From assembly GCA_030141605.1 (NCBI GenBank), contig JAQGDQ010000176.1, positions 124,001-188,000 on the forward strand: DNA of 64,000 bases, in the 5' to 3' direction. The stretch comes from Tubiluchus corallicola (Eukaryota > Priapulida > Priapulimorpha > Priapulimorphida > Tubiluchidae). Below are positions 61,772 to 64,000 of this stretch, piece after piece (positions within the stretch are counted from its first letter, which is position 1; the number at the start of each line of letters is the position of its first letter). A program made the translations under genes and the position numbers. Under the pieces are notes generated by a model. That model saw only the letters and a program-made list of their open reading frames with translations. It searched no databases and was not told where the DNA came from.

Positions 61772-64000
61772 TATTTTATATTTACATTTGCTTTTACTTT
61801 GTCAAACCGATATTACATGTATTCTACTTCATTTAAATTTAAATGAGAATGAGTCGCGGACATGCTTTACTGTGTGATACTGACGTTAATTTCTGCATTA
61901 ATTATCAGTTTAATGAACTCTCGTCTCACGACTTGCCTATTTGTTGCGTGTCTGTAATTAAAGCGGCCATGTTTTTGTGTAATTAGAATAGCTTTACTAG
62001 CGGCCATATTAACCACACCATATACAGGTCTTTCTTAAGCTTTTTAGTACATCAGCTAGTGCTTACGAATACCCGGTATAATATGTTCGAAGTTTCCATC
62101 ATCATGTTTTTCTATATACATTATCGCCGATTGTGCCCAGTTTATTGAACTGTGGGCGCCATTTCAGGCACAACCGCCACCTGTCTGCAATGTATTGCAA
62201 ACAAACTATAAGCATGCATTGCAGTGTATGTAATCTAACATTAAAACATTTCAAATTAAACCACCCTGTTATTAAAAAGTAATCTTCCATTCGTAAACTC
62301 TTTTAACCGAATGCCGTTTTCTCATTGGTTAACCCGTTTAATCATTGATTTTGATTGGTTGGGGTAAGTTTTGTTAGGTGTTCCCTTCTGTTTTGGTGAG
62401 CTGGGCACCTGACTTAGTTTAACAATTTAACAAGTCTTACTTGCGGTACATACTAGTTCTGGGGGTAGACAGATTGGAAGATGGTAATGTAAGCTTCTGT
62501 CGTGTAAAGTTTAGTGTTTCTTTTAGTATGTTACTGCTATCTAGCAAGTCTGGTAACAGTTCCTTAGTTTTCTTTGCGTGGCAAATCTGTAGTTCTGATT
62601 TTTATTTTTCTTAGCTTCTGCTGTCTCGTTTTAAAAACACTAATATTCGACCTTCGACTTTATCATAGTCTATGAAAACATTTAGCTGTGACTTCAAATG
62701 GTCGCTTTTGCTTGCGCTAGCACTGGATATGTATACGTTGGGTTGCTAGCCTCCCTAACCTCTATTGACCCGAGCCATCTTGGGATGATGAGGGCTTGTC
62801 AGCGGTGCAATATCATCATTAGCGTTATTACTGTTTTTATTTCGTATTTTATCGATACTGGTATGAATACATTAATAAAAACACGAGTACTATAGACTAT
62901 CCCGCGGATAGTCTACTGCCTTGATTATTTAAAAGATGATTACCATGTTTTCGCAACCTGCTAATCTACACAAGACTATGACTGTTTTGCTTGCCTGTAA
63001 CAATATCCTCGAAAGAAATGATGTGCACTTAATCCAAGTAATAATTATTAAGCCAAAATATGTTGTTAGGAATTGTAAGGCGACGTTCACATTACAACTG
63101 TATAATCATTAATTCGGTAAGCTACTCTGTAACACGCACTACCGACTGCGTGACGATAATGGCCGTTGCCTTTAGTTTGCAGACAAATTGGGCTCATTAC
63201 ATTTCTGTGGCTAAATTAACTTTATCATAGACGCGTCGTAGAGAAGATGAGAAATTATTAGATTATTGGCATGAGCTGTGGTGGCTTGCTGAGGTCTGCT
63301 TCTCGCGGTATTTTACTTTTGTTTGATTCTTTATCCAGTTGCTTAAAGGAAATGGGGTACCAGTAAACTTGTTGTTTTTCACGCAGGCTATCCATGTTGT
63401 TTTTTAAATGTCAGCTTTTAATTTTTTGCATGGTAGAGGTGCAAAAACAAAAAAGGCAATGACAATCAACGATAGTACTTAATGAAAGTGCAAAGGAAAT
63501 AGAATATTTGCTTATATGCTTGTCTGTCTATTGCCTATTAGCTTATAGAGGCAAATCTGAAAAATAAGTTACGTAATGGCAGTCTTTTTCCATCTCTTTA
63601 CCAACACAAGACTCGCAAATATTGAGTAACATTTTCGTTTAGCTTTTCCAATATATAGAAAGCAACTAAAATTGCCTTTGTTTTAGTGAAAGCACGTGTA
63701 CTGTTTATTGAGCGAATTCGCATCGTTAATGATACACCTTGCTTAACACGGTCAATTTGAGAAACTAAAAGCTAGGCCGTGCCGCCACTAGTGCAAATGT
63801 AAAAACGATCTGGGATGGATTCTCCATGAAAACCATCGTTTTAACGTCCGGTGTCAAAAAGACCCGCGGCGAAGCGCCAGAACAAGTTCGACTAGAAAAG
63901 GGAATGACGATGTAATTAGTTAATTTAACATTTAGATTTTTAGACGATTTCCTGCATCATGCACAAAAATAAGACTATTACATCTGACCTGTAAGGATGT
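61772..64000. other. no supported gene
   Basis: Inverted CCAAT-type words (CATTGG, GATTGGTTGGGG) cluster at 62324-62364 and could be promoter elements. A 65-codon hydrophobic plus-strand frame starts at 62698 with ATG but has no supporting homology or splice context. The window ends without a recognisable exon. Confidence 0.4.

Noticed and set aside
1-64000. CRISPR arrays, bacterial operons, prophage or plasmid features
   Set aside because: No regularly spaced repeats with unique spacers, no prokaryotic gene packing or ribosome-binding sites; gene structure is eukaryotic.
55008-64000. A second tandem DEG/ENaC paralog downstream
   Set aside because: No HG, FPAVTVC or GxS-containing frame was found on either strand in this interval.

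Overview
The window looks like animal nuclear DNA. It is A+T-rich (about two thirds by eye). Real coding sequence is sparse and split by GT-AG introns, and microsatellites, tRNA-derived and LINE-derived retroelements and several inverted-repeat (foldback/MITE-type) elements are common. There is no sign of bacterial gene packing. The only gene reconstructed end to end is a DEG/ENaC (degenerin / epithelial sodium channel) subunit, a family confined to animals. With the invertebrate-style SINE this points to an invertebrate metazoan, but I cannot name the phylum from sequence alone.

Layout. 0-23 kb: gene-poor DNA with a 2.5-kb unit bounded by ~195-bp inverted repeats (1440-3970), small tandem duplications, a 44-bp perfect palindrome (10605-10648) and a diverged tandem repeat (10.68-11.13 kb). 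23.1-25.2 kb, minus strand: a small exon (23114-23210) with a 3' splice site, an ATG, a textbook signal peptide and a consensus 5' splice site, so a secreted or membrane-protein gene probably runs leftward from here; a 71-codon ORF with an Ala-rich hydrophobic N-terminus lies upstream at 25016-25231. 27.9-34.1 kb: no clear exons, but three perfect CRE palindromes, an X-box-like site and a POU octamer; a tRNA-like relic lies at 33.2 kb. 38.1-40.3 kb: a repeat cluster made of a tRNA-derived SINE, the 3' end of a non-LTR retrotransposon on the minus strand, and a ~1-kb foldback element. 48.9-52.4 kb: two diverged direct repeats flank AC-rich and (ATG)n low-complexity DNA just upstream of the channel gene. 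52.4-55.0 kb: the two-coding-exon DEG/ENaC gene (545 residues), with a MITE in its intron. 57.9-61.8 kb: a 182-bp element flanked by TA and a complex three-armed foldback element.

How the parts relate. The channel gene and the signal-peptide exon are on opposite strands ~29 kb apart and nothing ties them together functionally. They do share one trait: a good AG splice acceptor only 12-13 nt before the initiator ATG. This means either that both have 5'-UTR introns or that transcripts in this organism receive a trans-spliced leader. Most of the remaining sequence is best read as intergenic or intronic DNA with decayed mobile elements. Several splice-bounded open segments are reported as low-confidence candidate exons because no homology search was possible.
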